Shown: one piece after another, positions 24,109 through 35,749 of the stretch
How the letters are laid out: each line of letters starts with the position of its first letter
How positions within the stretch are numbered: the stretch's first letter is position 1
Source: Brassica napus
Taxonomy: Eukaryota; Streptophyta; Magnoliopsida; Brassicales; Brassicaceae
Length of the DNA: 64,000 nt
Direction of reading: 5' to 3'
NCBI RefSeq assembly: GCF_020379485.1
Contig: NC_063450.1
Span: 47,582,681-47,646,680, forward strand
Notes under the pieces: generated by a model
The model's input: the letters and a program-made list of their open reading frames with translations, nothing else
Databases searched by the model: none
What the model was told of the DNA's origin: nothing
Program-made: the position numbers and the translations under genes

Positions 24109-25706
24109 AAAAATTAGATGTGTTGTCCGCATATGCGGGCATAATTTTCTTACAAATATTTATTAATTCAAAAACCATCCTTACAATTTATTATTTATAT
24201 TTTCAAAAGTTTAAATCAATTAAATTATTATATATGACAAAATTATCATTAAAATATATATGTTTATTATTGTATTAAATTTTGGAAATAGTTACATATT
24301 ATAAATATTTTAGAAAAATTTTATACAAATGTTCTTGTTTAATTAATATTAACTATAAATTGTTTTAAAACTTAATTTTTTTTACTTTTATAATAGAAAT
24401 AATTATTTAAGATAACAACACAATATATAAGAATTATTTTATTTAAAAATAAATATTATAAATATAAATTCGTTTTTAATTATCAATTTGTTTTTAATTA
24501 TACAATAAATTCGTAATAATGGTATGTATATAGATAGATTGTGTTATATCTTACTTTTTAACTTTTATAATAAAAATAATTATTTTAAGATAACAACACA
24601 GTTTATAATAATTATCTTATCTTTTGAAAAATTAATATGATTAATATCAATTTGTTTTAAATTATATATAAAAATATCAAGGGTATCATTGACTTTAACC
24701 GTTCTAATTTTTAACGTGAGAGCTCTGTTGTGAAAATTTACTTCGCAAATAATAGTATAGAAAAATACGAAAAAAGTTTCCCACCGTTAGATTTCAGATA
24801 TTGTTTTCGTGTGCCAAAAAAAACCTTTTAAAAGCCATTTTTTAATCCATCTAGAAATCATTGTGGCATGGTAGCAACTTACTTTTAGATTTAAAATTTA
24901 CAGATTTCCACGCATGGCCAGCAAAAATAAATTGTAATAAATAGAAAAAAATTAATTAACAAAAATAATAATTTTGAGAAACAAAAAAAATAACACAATG
25001 TACAGTAGATATGTTTAAGCAAACCAATTCATACTTTATTGAAATAGTATATAACCCATAATATAAACCATCAAAATGAAATTTAATCAGGCACGACCAG
25101 AAAATATAACCAGAAATATAACTATCTAAATCAAAATCAAAATCAAGAATTTCATATCCTTATCATGATCCATGAGTTTGAATTAAACTCATAATTTTAT
25201 CGGATTTCTAACATTGTTATTTAAACTAAACCAAGTTAAACTAGAAATTTTATTGAATTTTTAACATTACTATTTAAACCAGCCCAAAATAACAAAACTC
25301 AAACCACATCCCAATTCATTAATAACCTAACTATTAATATACTTCATGAACTAAAAACCAAAATTCACAACTGAATCGGAACAAAAACAAAAACCAGTGA
25401 ATACAATCTGGATGAGAACCGAAATTTATAAAATATTATGGATTATAAAATCTGTAGTTTAAAAACATAAATCATAAATAATTCATTGTGCGAGTCAGAA
25501 TCTGGGAACATGTTGGGCTCATTTGTATTCTTTGTTTTGGTTGGGGGCTTTTAATAAAACCAAAGAAGATGGAACAAAAGTGTTATGTAGCGTTGCGTGC
25601 AAAAAAAAACAGAAACGGCACCGTTAGGTATAAAAGCCATAAAACTCAAACACAGACCTCTCTACTTGTGCGGCTACTGCAGAAAAGAAAAATCAATATC
25701 CTCACA
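24109..25706. other. AT-rich region between the duplicated blocks
   Basis: The sequence is extremely AT-rich, with stops in every frame. There are repeated phrases such as ttaagataacaacaca (near 24410 and 24590). No gene or complete transposon was recognised. The last 100 bases before 25707 are likely promoter and leader of the RRM gene. Confidence 0.5.
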
Positions 25707-26974
25707 ATGAACTCCTTGGGTAAGAAGTCTTATCTGGTCGAATAGCTGTATTGTTTTGTCTTTTTGAAGTTTCTGTTATGTTATCAATATTATCCTGTTG
25801 AATGATGTGCTGTTTTAGGCTTTATCCCTATTTTCGTTTCGAATTGATTATCCTGTTGAATCACGTGCTGAGTTGATTCGATTCTTAAATCACTTGTTGT
25901 TTTGTCTTTTTGAAGTTTCTGTTATGTTATCAAATTGCATCATGTTCTGTTTTAGTCAATCGATTCTGATTTAGCCCTATTGTTGGTCATTCAGCTGACG
26001 AACAAGTGGAGGACTCGATGCCTATTGCAAAACCAGTTACTACTACAGGTAAAAAAAAAAAAGTTTAGATTGAAAGCTTTGTGTTGATTTTGAGCTTCTT
26101 TTTTTTTCATTCTTTCTCTTAGGTGAGACCGTGTTGCAACCATGTTCCAGTAGCAAAATAACTCTTCATCTGAAGAGGCAGAAGACACACAACGAAGATT
26201 CTTGTTTGTTTTGCTCTATTAAGAGCAAGAAGCAGAAGAAGCAGAAGGAAACCGAGGTTACATTTCTGTGAAACCCTTGCATAGTTTGTTAAAAAAAAAA
26301 AAACTGCAAAGGTTAGATTTTTACTTGTCCTTGTTGTTTGTTTTTGTCTATTAAGAGAGAGAAGGAAGATTCTTGCTGTTATGGATGTGAAGGAGCGACC
26401 GGAAATAGTCTTGAAACCATTTTCGTTAAGGGATTTCAACATTTGCGCCCCAGGGATGAAATCAAGAATGAATTGAGCAACTTTTTTGCTTCTTGTGGAA
26501 AAGTCGTAAGGGTTTTTGTTCCCATGCAAATGTGTTACCTGTGTTCCCTTGGGGTTTGTCTCTTTTTTTTTTTTTTATTATTTTTGTCTTACTCGTATCA
26601 TATAAACTAAAGATTGTGTCGTTTCTTAATAACAGATTTGCTTTCATTGACTACTCAAATGGCGAAAATGAGGCGTTAAAACTAAATGGAAGTTACATGG
26701 GAGGAAGAAAGCTTGAGGTGAAGATGGCTACTGATAGTGATGAATACTACGGGTTTGTTAACTTTGCTGGGTGTGACCTTTGTCGTGGGCCAGGCAAGCG
26801 CAAGCTCAGAGCTCGCAAGTAATCTCCCCCCCTCCCCCTTGAATTTGCTCTTGGTTATGCATCTTTTTTTTTTCTTGATAACAAAGTAACGTTTTCTATT
26901 GATATTGCAGGCCCTTTGACTTCGACAAGGCTTATTCCAAAATTCAGGCCGACAAGGCTTATTCCAAAATTTAA
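25707..26974 (+). CDS. Small nucleolin-like RRM protein
   Basis: Proposed exons are 25707-25719, 25995-26048, 26123-26256, 26356-about 26532, 26636-26818 and 26911-26974. The protein begins MNSLGADEQVEDSMP and has a Lys-rich segment (KSKKQKKQKETE). It then has a single RRM: RNP2-like TIFVKGF, and an RNP1-like strand reduced to FAFIDYSNGENEALKLNG. It ends in a tandem seven-residue repeat, DKAYSKI. The RRM resembles those of plant nucleolins, so binding of RNA in the nucleolus is a guess from the family. The donor of exon 4 is uncertain: GT at 26533 keeps the frame into the RNP1 strand but makes the loop before it very short. Terminal exons rest on in-phase GT-AG sites only. It may be a decaying or lineage-specific gene. 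Confidence 0.6.
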
Positions 26975-27231
26975 GCCAAATTTCACCACTGAACCCGAGC
27001 TTCTTTTATTTTTATTATCTAATTATTTTGTCTTGTATGATTTTGACTCTGCTATGCTTTAAATCAAATTATGTATGAAACTCGAGACTGTGGTTTTCAG
27101 AAAAGTTTGTTGAAAAATGATTGTCGAAAATGACTCTTGTATATAAAGAGAGAGAGAGAGAGAGAGAGTGTAGGCGCTTTGTAGCTATTCAAAGTTATTT
27201 GTAGAAAATATATGTGTTCCGAAAATCAGCT

Positions 27232-27720
27232 TTACATGAGGCAGCCAACATAGTGAGCACGAGGGTAGTTCTTTTGGAGTTGTGGCCATTGAACAAAGAA
27301 CTGATCAGCCATCCTTAAGTTATACAGAAGCAATCCACTTAAAAAGAGCTTCTTAACTCTTGCTACACTCTCAACATAAAAGATGGATGACCATCTAATT
27401 CCCAGCACCTGTAACCCAAAGAAGAAACAAGCACCTTGATGAAATGCTATACATATAATAGAGAAACTCTGCATTCGAGGTTCTGAACCTTGAACAGGAA
27501 AGCGATCACACAGAGAGGAATACAGGTCCCAGGACCATTGCAAAGAATCTGAAAAACATGAACCAAATAAACCTGTTTCAAATGTTTTTTTTTTTTTTTT
27601 GAAGTAAAAAAAAATCTGAGAGCATTCAGATAAAAGAGGATACCACTTGGGGTCTGATCCGGATCATTAGCCACAGAGCGTGGACAATAGCAACAATAGT
27701 AGTCCAAACAGAAGTCACAT
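27232..27720 (-). pseudogene. Truncated ALG14, right duplicate
   Basis: Exons 4 and 3 and the last 25 codons of exon 2 of ALG14 are almost unchanged (one Ser to Phe change in KKLFLSG). At 27720 the sequence jumps from inside exon 2 to the base just after the start codon of the intact gene. Comparison with 20388-21303 shows one clean deletion of about 420 bp covering most of exon 2, intron 1 and exon 1. The join is at a shared CAT trinucleotide. No start remains. Confidence 0.93.
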
Positions 27721-28070
27721 CTTCGAGTAAATGCAGCAATGGTGTTGTTTCTCCATCATCGTGTGGCAGCTCTCTTCTCCTTCCAAACTACAATTTGAAC
27801 AAAAATGATGAGAAATGAAATTCAAACATTAGATCTGTGTTTAAGCTTTAAATCACATCATATGCGACTTCAAATTACAAAAATAGACTGCACACAGTTT
27901 ATACTTTTGGATATTGGCTTCACAATTGAGGATAAATAATCTAATTTTCAGTAATAAAACTTACAAAGGCGAAAATGATTCCAGATCTGAAGCTAGAGAG
28001 GATATATAATTGCAAAAAAAGAGATCAATTATCTTACATCCGAAACAGAAGATCTACGAAGGAGACGGGA

Positions 28071-28942
28071 TAGAGACGTCAAATGGACGGGCTGGGCGGG
28101 TTTAGGTGTGTCCGAATGAGCTTCATTTTTTGCTGGACAGTTTTGATCGAAGCCCAAATAAAACCATATCCAAATGAGACCATAACCAAATAAGACCATG
28201 ATTTGTTGGGCTATCCATGGGCGGCTCATGCGCCCACTTAATGTAAACAACATAATTTAAGTTTTAAAGATTTAAAGATTCTTAAGTTTTCAATTTTAAA
28301 GATGCCATATACTTAAACTTTATGTTTTAAACTTCATGTTTCAAAGTTATAAAAAACACAAGATAAGTTCAAAAGATCCATGATTTCGTCTGACTTGCGG
28401 AAACAGAAACAGTCGCCAAACTCGCCACCAGCTTCGTTATGAACACAAATCACCGATCCGTCTAATACATAACCCATAACACAATATTAGTAGATGATAC
28501 GAACCAATAGCTAATAGTGAAAACCCATAACACAAATCACGAAACCAAACCTTAAAAGATGATGAAATCATAAGTCGGTGAAGAAGAACCGAAAGAGAAT
28601 CGAAGAAGAACGAAAACGAGGAAGAAGAATCGAACACGAAGAGGAAGAATCGAAGACGAGGATTCGGAGAAGAAGAATCAAACACAAAGAAAAATCGCAA
28701 GAGTGAGACGGGAAGAAAAAAGAAGTGATTTGTGTTTTCTCTCAATTTCCCAAACCCTACACATTTAAGTTTATTGGACCGCCCATTGTCCAAGTGGTTA
28801 AGTCCAATATTGCCCATGGATATAATTGGGTTCACCCATCTGGACAAATTTTAATTATGGTTTAATCTGGATCTGTCTATTTTGGACCATATCGATTTGG
28901 ATACGGGCCATCCATTTATAGCCCGTCCATTTGACATCTCTA
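28071..28942 (+). mobile_element. Non-autonomous hAT-type element
   Basis: This 872-bp element has terminal inverted repeats TAGAGACGTCAAATGGACGG (left) and TAGAGATGTCAAATGGACGG (right end, reverse strand). It is flanked by an 8-bp target duplication, agacggga at 28063-28070 and aaacggga at 28943-28950 (7 of 8 match). The left ALG14 block lacks the element. The inside has reading frames but no recognisable hAT transposase. Confidence 0.85.
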
Positions 28943-30038
28943 AAACGGGATCGAGAAGGATTGGTGTTGAATTTTTCAGTGGTGGTCGCCGTGTTTTTAC
29001 TGCTTAGATTACACGTGGCGTAAGCACGTGACTTATCTTGTACTTTTTGTACATACTACCAAATTGGCATTTTGTATGTTAACCGAACTAAAGGGAATTT
29101 TGTCCGGTTTTGTCGAGATATCCAAAACATAAGACCATGATTACCCCTGGGTTCTTGTGAAGTTTTTAGCATAAATTATGAAACTGTTTTTTAATTTCCG
29201 CTAAAAACTCCAGATTAATCATGCTCTAAAAGCATCTCCATTCATCTTATGGTATATCCAATGGATATTTAACAATAAAATTTAGAAAATTAACACATGC
29301 CTATATTTAATTGATTCAGTTTATCAAAAATAATTAATTTTAGTTAGATAATTAGATTAATGTTAAAATAATAATATTAATTAATCAAGAACTCCTATTT
29401 GAAAAACTTGCTAATGAGATTGCTCTCTCTTCAGATACATTGGTATCAAACTTTCAAAAGATCATTTATTTCTCTCTTTGATCACTTTTTCAGTGTCTTT
29501 GACATCGTCGATGATGATACTATACAATACCAAGTCAGTTTCAAAATGGGTTTACATTTCAAACCGGACGAACATGTAACCACTTGTATGTAAATGAAAA
29601 ATTCTCTCTTTTACTTCGGTTTGGTTTATGTAGCTGAAGAAAAAGACACGTTAAACAGGGTTTGAATCACGCATTGGAGCGAGCTTTTAATAAATACAAG
29701 AACGATGAGACTGATGAAGAAAGTTATGAGCACAGATTTCAGTTGGGCATCATGCCATCATCAGCTACACAATACGAAAAGCTCTACACGGGTTCAGTGT
29801 CCACAACTTAGAAGCTTCTCCTAACCGCACGTGATTTTGCACATGCCCCCTTGTAGAGATTCTTTCTAGTAACAGACGCATATTTATTTAGTTGTATATA
29901 ATCTTTCTCTACTTGTTCATAATATAAAAAAACACTATGGAGTTCCAATCACGTTCCCAAGATTTATGCTCCGTAGGTTTCATGAACATTTGATTTTCTA
30001 TAGATTATAACACATTAATAAAACTTAGTGAGCTAGTG
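28943..30038. other. Duplicated spacer between broken ALG14 and receptor kinase
   Basis: Parts of this region match 21660-22140 and 22850-22970 of the left block. The last 150 bases are the probable 3' flank of the receptor kinase. There is no gene. Confidence 0.55.
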
Positions 30039-31395
30039 TCAAAATCTTTCTAACTGGCTTAGTGACAAAAGACTAGTAGTCTCTTCACTCTCTTCAACGG
30101 TTTCCCAAGCCATTATGGCTGGAGTCAAGAGAGGCTTAGGTGGAACCACTAGAGCTTCTACACCTCCCTCTAACATTTCAACAACCTTTTTCATCGGTGG
30201 ACGATCACAAGGATTGGTCTGAATACACCACAAACCCACCAACGTCATTTTCTTCACTACTTCCTCTTCTTCTTCCATTATATGATCTCCTAACAGTCTC
30301 ATATTTTCATTCCTCTCCAGATCCTCATATATCCAATCTGGAAAGTACATTGAACTCATATTAGACCTAGAAGTTTCAGCTTTGTCTCTGCTCGTCACAC
30401 CAATCAGCTCAAGAACCACCATTCCATAACTATACACATCTGACTTATGTGAAACTGCTCCATAGCTCTTGGAAAACACTTCAGGAGCAATATAACCAAC
30501 GGTCCCTCTGGCGTCTAACATGGATATGATGCTGTCGTTTTTCTTGCAAAGCTTAGCAAGACCAAAATCCGAAATCTTCGGACACAAATCTTCATCTAGG
30601 AGTATATTCTGTGGCTTTATATCGAAGTGCACAATCTTTGATACACAACTATTGTGCAAGTAATCTAACCCACGAGCAACGCCTAACGCAATGTTGTATA
30701 ATGTTTCGCAGTCCATCTTCGTTGAAATATCTTCGGAAATGAACTTGTCAAGGGATCCATTAGGCATGAACTCGTAGATGATAGCTCTCTTGCTTCTTTC
30801 ATAACAGAATCCAAACAGAGAGACGATGTTGACATGAGATGCTATGCTCATGCTAGCTAGTTCATTGATGAAGTCTTCTCCATTCTCTTTTGGGTCTTTT
30901 AAGATCTTAAGTGCAATATCTTGCCTGCTCGAATCGGGTAATTTTCCTTTATAGACAGTTCCATATCCTCCTTTTCCAAGAACATGAGCAAATGAGTTTG
31001 TCATCTTCTTGACGTTTGCATAACTATATCGTTTCAACATTACAACCGCTTCAATGTTCTCGTAATTTGAATCACGTTTTCTTCTCGCATTCTTTGCTCT
31101 AACCATTACCACAACCACAACAACAATGATCATCGCGGCTAAGGCGGATGAGCCTCCTACAAGAACAACAAGCAAATCTTAGGTGTAATGTACTAGAATG
31201 AGCAACAGAGTTGTGGTTGCAATGAAGGTGGTACCGAGTATGGGTTTTAACTTCCCTTGAGAATTATCTGCAAATTTATCAAATGAAAAAAATATGATTA
31301 ATAAAACCAAAAGAAAACATTGCATATATATTCATTTTTACAGAATGAGTAGAGAAAATTTACTTTTGGGTCCGGCAAATGGAGACATGGAGCTT
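30039..31395 (-). CDS. PR5K-type receptor-like kinase: transmembrane and kinase part
   Basis: Three exons on the minus strand (31364-31395, 31235-31267, 30039-31156) encode a juxtamembrane linker ([19 protein letters not shown]), a transmembrane segment ([14 protein letters not shown]) and a Ser/Thr kinase. The kinase has the glycine loop [11 protein letters not shown], the Lys of [13 protein letters not shown] in place of HRD (a non-RD kinase, usual for this LRK10L/PR5K group), DFGLAK and APE. All catalytic residues are present. The ectodomain lies 4.4 kb upstream at 35750-36536 and is frameshifted, so a full receptor cannot be read. Only an anchored kinase could be made, if transcription starts nearby. 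The Arabidopsis counterpart by position is At4g18250 (recalled). Confidence 0.82.
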
Positions 31396-32406
31396 CTGTT
31401 GTTGTTTCCCGAGCAAATATCATAATTACATATATCAGTTTATCAAAGTAGAAACCCACTAGTCGAACCAATATAATGTTGTATGCATGAATGCAGAGCT
31501 ACTTCTCTTCTATGGGATTTTCTATAAAGGTCATGATACCTGACTATAGTTAGAAATGTTTAGGGTTGATTACGATATTCAAATTACGGGTTTTGTAGAC
31601 TTTTCCTTTTATCATTGGTTTTGATGTTTTTCTTCTTATATTATGTTTTGATCGTTTTCCTTTTGTCATTAAGTTGTAGTATATGATTAATAATAGTCGA
31701 TACCTTATAAGAATTAACCTTAATCTGTAAGAGAGACAAGGGTTATATCAACTTGTTATCAAAGATCTAAAGATTCAATGGGAGACGGTGACTACATGAC
31801 AATGTTTCTATAGAAACTAGACTATATGATGGAGGCGATGAACCAAAAGATCATTCAAACTATGGATGATAAGTTTAAATTGATTCTAGGAGTGCTTCCA
31901 AGATACAACACCAAACAACACGCAGTGTTTGGAGGTGACAATTTTTCTCCAACACTTTTTGATGCTGCGTGCAAGGAAGTTCGTGAGCAGACCGATCAAG
32001 GTGGTGCTAAAAAATCTTTGTGAGGAGAAGTTAGCATTGCAGGAAGATATATATAGTGCCATAAAGAAGCCCTAAAATGTTTCTTAAGGTTTCGTTCAAG
32101 TAGATTATATCTCAACAAAGGAGATTAACTTTTGTGGTATGATGTGCAGTTTCTTTTCAGTACCTAGAAATCATCTTGGATAAATGCATGAATTGCTAAA
32201 ATTATAAAACGAGAGGACTAATAGTAGAACATGCAGAAAGATACATAGAAGTTGTCACAAGCATAACATGAGTTTGAGCTCAAGGAAAAGCTCCGAGTCC
32301 AAAAAGATATAATGGCACATGACTATATGACTATGGTTAGAAATGTTTATAGCTGATTATGAAAATGAGATTATCCCTTTTACATATGGTTTTGATGTTT
32401 CTTTTT

Positions 32407-33666
32407 GGAAAAAATAGCAAGCTAATTGAAATATTAGCCACCACATGGCTGACCATGCAAAGTAAAGAAATATACACTCCACTACACAAAGTATATGGTA
32501 TGCATGCTAACATCCCTGAATTTTATGTTGTTATGTAGCCAACATCATTAGCTTAATTTAATTAGTAGGAAATCATCACATGGACGTCGGAGATGGTAAC
32601 GCCGTGTGGTTACCTGTTCGGTTAGTTTAAAACCGACCAACATAACCCAAACTAAAATAAAACCCAACCCATTTTTAAGAGAAGAGTGTTAGTGGCTCAC
32701 AATTAAAACCCGACATCGACCCAAATTTAAAAAAAAAAATCCGACACAACCCAATCAAATAATGATCTGAACCGGTTGCTTCATTCTTCTTCATCCTCAA
32801 CGTCGAAGAAAATCAGAGATCCAAAATCAAAACAAATCAAATTGAAGGGACATCATTCTACAGAGCTAAACAGGTAGATTCGCTGAACCCATTAGAGAGA
32901 TGTTTAGTTTTTGCTCGATTGTGAGATGAGATATGAGTAATTGACCGGTTGTTTGATAGATAGATAGAAAATCGGGGTCATCAAGAAACAGTAGAAACAA
33001 AGGTTCTGGTGGTCGCAAATTGTGTGCTTGTCGGTTGCCAGAAAATGTTTTCACGGCCTGGACAGACAAGAATTTAGGCTGAAGGTTTTTTGGGTGTGAA
33101 TTATACAAATGTAAATCGAACAAATGATTTTTGGGATGCTTTACTAGTAATGGGATGGGTTGTAGCATGTTTTATTGTGTCATCAGGAAGAACAGAATAA
33201 GCATTTTTCTTATTGCGAGTGGCTTGATGAAGAAGAAGTCAATGGTTGGCCAAAGAGGGCTTTGCTTGAAGTACGAGATGAAACCCAAGAGAAAAAGATA
33301 AGTGAACTGCTTGTCATTGTCAATTTTTTTCGTATGGAATTGGGGCAGCAGAAGGTGGGGAAACCAGGTTGTAGTAATGGAGACGAAGAGAACAAACGAC
33401 TGGGTCAGTTTTTATTTTAATTTGGGTCATGTAAGTCAGTTTAAAACAAACCAAACAGCTAATCATACGGTGTTACCATCTCTGACGTCCACGTGGCAAT
33501 TTCTGGCTAATAAAATTAAGGTAATGATGTTGGCTACATAACAACATAAAGTTCAGAGATGTTAGTATGCATAACATATACTTCATGTAATTGAGTGTGC
33601 ATTTCTTTACTTTGCATGGTCAGCCATGTGGTGACGATACTTTAGGTAGCTGGCTATCATTTTTCA
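32407..33666 (+). mobile_element. Pack-MULE carrying a GRF zinc-finger gene fragment
   Basis: The element is flanked by a perfect 9-bp duplication, tttcttttt, at 32398-32406 and 33667-33675. Long terminal inverted repeats of about 240-270 bp (about 32407-32680 against 33400-33666) share blocks such as ccacatggctgaccatgcaa and ttatgttgttatgtagcc. The unique centre (about 32750-33400) is gene-derived and GC-richer than its surroundings. There is no transposase. Confidence 0.88.
33003..33420 (+). pseudogene. Captured GRF-type zinc finger fragment inside the Pack-MULE
   Basis: At 33012-33120 the frame reads GRKLCACRLPENVFTAWT, then NLG, a stop, and RFFGCELYKCKS. This is the zf-GRF pattern (CxC, then RRF.GC) with a TGA where the family has Arg. 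After an intron-like stretch ending tgtcatcag at 33187 the frame continues EEQNKHFSYCEWLDEEEVNG and EKKISELL, the usual second half with its coiled coil. It is a fragment with a retained intron, so it was captured as DNA. Confidence 0.7.
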
Positions 33667-33897
33667 TTTCTTTTTATATAATATGTTTAAATGTTTCTCC
33701 TTTTATCATTAAACTAGGTGATTATCCTTTGCTCATGCATTTATATAAATACTTATAAAAAAAATCAAATTATAATTAGTTAATACTTAATATATCATGT
33801 TAACTTTTATGATAATTTTAAATTGTATTACAATTTATATGTATGAAAAAACTGAAAAATGTGTTGTATTAAATCATACTGTTATTTTAATTAAATA

Positions 33898-34806
33898 CTA
33901 GAGATTGATCCGCGCACCCGTGTGAGTATTGGTTCTTATATTTTTATACATTGATATTTGTTTTTTTATAATTAGTGTTATATATTTGAGATAAGTCGTA
34001 ATATAACTAATTGTACTCAAAATACCTAGCCCAAATCGGGTAATATGGTTATTTTGGTACAAATATCTGAACCCGTTTCAGATACATTTGTTATTTAAAT
34101 ATTTTTAGATTCTTATACATCAGAACCGAACTCATCAAAATCCACACATAAATTTGCAATATTCAAGCGGAACTTGATTAAAAAAAAAAATTAACAATAC
34201 CCGAAAAAACAACCCGTACCTAAATGGATAACCAATGTTCATGTCTAACTGATTTTATAAACTAAATAAAAAATACTCTTTTATGTGTTTTGTTAAATTA
34301 AGTGAAATAGAAAGAGTTTTTTATTTAGTAAAATAATTATATGGAGTGAAAAATTAAGTGACGATAAATGTGATACATTTTACTATTTTGATTTAAGTTA
34401 TTATTTTATTCACTAAAACATGTTTTGAATTATGTTTTTGGCTACGTAATTTTCCACCGATTGAAACTAAAATATATAAAAATGTTTTAGTAAAACAAAC
34501 TAAACTAAACGTTTAACCATATGAAAAACCAAGCTATTTTACATTTTTTATTTTAAAATTGGCACAAAGTTAATATTGATTAACTAATAAATAAAAATCT
34601 TCATTATTATTATGGTACTATAATTAATGATGTTATGTATTGTTAAAGTAATATAATTAATAAAATTGTTAAACTGAGTGAAATATGGAAAGACATTTAA
34701 TGTAATTATATTCATGAAATTAATAAAAGAAATTATACTTCTTTTTTCTACTACTATTCATGTTTCCAAACAGTACCAAAATGTATTTCAGTTTTAATAA
34801 TATAGA
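33898..34806 (-). mobile_element. Non-autonomous Helitron in the receptor-kinase intron
   Basis: On the minus strand the element starts TCTATATTATTAAAAC (34806) and ends CTAG (33898), between host A and T. Before the 3' end lies a GC-rich imperfect hairpin (ggtgcgcggatc region, 33908-33925). The termini are the same type as those of the Helitron at 13752-14874 but the interior is different. No coding sequence. Confidence 0.75.
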
Positions 34807-35749
34807 TATATGATTTCAAGTATAAACGGTTTTGTTGTATTTTTCTGTGTATTGAGTTGTATTTTTTTTCAGTTAAACCACAATTTATTTTAGTTTTGAG
34901 CATATTGAAACCAGATTATATTTAGTTGTACTTAGTTTGATTCATCGCTTAATTTGTAAATATAGTTTATAACATTTTTATAGTTTGATATATGTTATTT
35001 TTGAAAGAAGCAGAAAACAAAAAATTAAGTGTGAATCAAACTAGAATTGTATTAGAAAATATAACCAATAATACTGTAAAGTCCAAGGAAATAAATAATT
35101 ATAAATATCATAACCAATATAATAAAATTTTAAAAAGAATCATACAATCGTTTATGTACAACTGATTATGTAGATATTTCAAAACTAACTTTGGGAGAAA
35201 TATGTTAAACATGATTCCAAGAAAAATCTCAACTAGATGTCAATATAAATTTTCTTTTTTAGTTAATATTAAGATAAGATAAAATATTAATGAAAAACTA
35301 AAATAGGAATATTGATTATAACAGTCACATAATAACTTTAATTAATTCATTAAGGATATCTTTTGTATTTGTATATTTGACCACTGTGAAAATTAACATG
35401 AATGCTATACATAGAAAATTGAGTTTTCAAATAATATTATAGAGATTGTATCTCTGTTTATAAGTTTCTGATGTTTTATAATAGTTGTTTCCAAGAATTA
35501 ACCTTAAAATACCAAAAGGGAGTAGGGTTAAGAGTAAAGTTATCTTAAATATTCAGTTTAATAGTGAACTGATGTTCAAATCAGTACTTCATCAATGGCG
35601 GAGACTCACTCAAGCTGTTATACTAGTGAGAGCGGAGACTATGAGAGGAAGAAGATTTCTAAAACTTACTTTAAGTTCCAAGGTTGTGAACCTAATGTGT
35701 GTGTGCCTATATATAGGCCTACAATGTAGCAAAAAAAAAAGAGGCTGAC

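Larger units (their letters stand above)
31541..33720 (+). mobile_element. Degraded small LTR retroelement (TRIM-like), split by a MULE
   Basis: A 210-bp sequence at 31541-31750 begins TG and ends CA. It is followed by acttgttatcaaagatc, close to the tRNA-Met primer site of plant LTR elements. Its first part recurs from 32328 (tgactatggttagaaatgtt) up to 32406 and resumes after the MULE at 33676 (ttctccttttatcatt). Between the repeats is a 65-codon fragment (MMEAMNQKIIQTMDDKFKLI) that looks gag-like but is not identifiable. There is no pol. The right LTR looks truncated near 33720. Confidence 0.5.

Noticed and set aside
28437..28847. 136-codon frame with FFFLF/VFDSSS repeats
   Set aside because: It lies wholly inside the hAT-type element and its low-complexity sequence comes from an AG/CT-rich tract.
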